5,903 nt of DNA from an uncultured Bacilli bacterium (GTDB taxonomy: Bacteria > Bacillota_I > Bacilli_A > RF39 > UBA660), in the NCBI GenBank assembly GCA_904502155.1, contig CAJGDV010000078.1, positions 1 to 5,903 on the forward strand, given 5' to 3'. The position numbers and the translations under genes are program-made. Positions 5,393 to 5,903 of the stretch are shown one piece after another; position 1 is the stretch's first letter, and each line of letters starts with the position of its first letter. The notes beneath the pieces were generated by a model. That model was not told the DNA's origin and ran no database searches. It saw only the letters and a program-made list of their open reading frames with translations.

Positions 5393-5903
5393 ATTTATTT
5401 TTAAAATATTCTTCTCTCAGTATAGAGTATGCTATTAGGTCATTTCTATTATTAAAACGATCTAATATTCTACTTCTAAATCTTCCATCATATGTCATAC
5501 CTGCTTTTTCCATAACTTTACCACTAGCAGGATTATTTTCTAAATATTCAGCATAAATAGTTTCTGCACCACATTCTTCAAACATAAATCTAATTACTTC
5601 TTTTAATGCTTCGGTCATTAGTCCTTTATTCCAGTAACCTTTACCAAGGCAGTACCCTATTTCAGCTGTATCATATTTCATTAATCTTTTAAAAGCATCT
5701 ATCATACCTATTACTTCATTATTTTCCTTATAAACAATAACCCACTTATAAGTATCTTCTTCATCATATGTGTTCATCCATAATGAAAATAATTCTTTTG
5801 TTTCTTCTTCGTTTTTATGTACTTCCCATAAAACATAATCTGTAACATCTTCATCACTACAATAGTTTTTAAAAGCTGTTTTGTAGTCACCGTTTTGTAT
5901 TTT
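5391..5903 (-). CDS. GNAT-family N-acetyltransferase, RimJ/RimL type (5' end beyond the window)
   Basis: The frame stays open to the right edge of the window. It gives 170 visible residues, not the 128 counted from the internal ATG at 5777. The extra N-terminal part (AFKNYCSDEDVTDYVLWEVH, then an EETKEL helix) is typical RimJ/RimL-like sequence, so the internal Met is not the start. The core shows AEIGYCLG, then GYWNKGLMTEAL, the acetyl-CoA pyrophosphate-binding loop and helix, followed by AEYLENNPASGKVMEKAGM, the usual closing strand and helix. Family members acetylate amino groups of ribosomal proteins, other N-termini, antibiotics or small metabolites; the acceptor is unknown. At 170-185 residues for the family, only a few codons are probably missing. 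It forms an operon with the CYTH gene. Confidence 0.92.
   Translation of the reverse strand, partial: KIQNGDYKTAFKNYCSDEDVTDYVLWEVHKNEEETKELFSLWMNTYDEEDTYKWVIVYKENNEVIGMIDAFKRLMKYDTAEIGYCLGKGYWNKGLMTEALKEVIRFMFEECGAETIYAEYLENNPASGKVMEKAGMTYDGRFRSRILDRFNNRNDLIAYSILREEYFKNK

Noticed and set aside
1..5903. Mycoplasma-like code with TGA as tryptophan, considered because DUF285 repeats are common in Mollicutes.
   Set aside because: Genes are full length with the standard code, and conserved tryptophans such as those in AsnA and the repeats are TGG.

Overview
The window is AT-rich (about 30% GC or less by eye). It carries six genes, all read on the minus strand, so transcription runs from right to left. 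The evidence points to a low-GC Bacillota (Firmicutes) genome: a T-box riboswitch, near-consensus sigma-A promoters, strong AGGAG/AGGTG ribosome binding sites and hairpin terminators tucked against stop codons. The standard bacterial code fits: genes end in TAA or TAG and tryptophan sits at conserved positions as TGG. A surface protein built from 26-residue BspA/DUF285 repeats suggests an uncultured host-associated member of the Bacilli or Erysipelotrichia. That placement is inference.

In the direction of transcription (right to left):
(1) A GNAT acetyltransferase that runs off the right edge is followed after 8 bases by a small CYTH-domain triphosphatase. The ribosome binding site of the second overlaps the stop codon of the first, and a strong terminator closes the pair.
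(2) A ten-helix EamA/DMT-family transporter follows. It has no terminator of its own and runs directly into the promoter of the next unit.
(3) A complete T-box leader (about 3709-3968), with asparagine specifier AAC, controls asnA, the ammonia-dependent asparagine synthetase. Low charged tRNA-Asn should therefore turn asnA on.
(4) A PlsC-like acyltransferase follows. It has its own promoter starting at the asnA stop codon and a terminator overlapping its own stop codon.
(5) Last, from a textbook promoter, comes a 528-residue protein that joins a type IV prepilin N-terminus to ten DUF285 repeats.

The two most unusual things are the prepilin/DUF285 fusion, which looks like an adhesin anchored or assembled through type IV pilus machinery, and a 9-base complementarity between the T-box terminator loop and a second hairpin loop just before asnA. 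The genes do not form one obvious pathway. The asnA unit makes asparagine, the acyltransferase probably acts in membrane lipid synthesis, and the pilin-like protein acts at the cell surface. Two start codons are corrected here because the longest reading frames begin inside the ribosome binding site.
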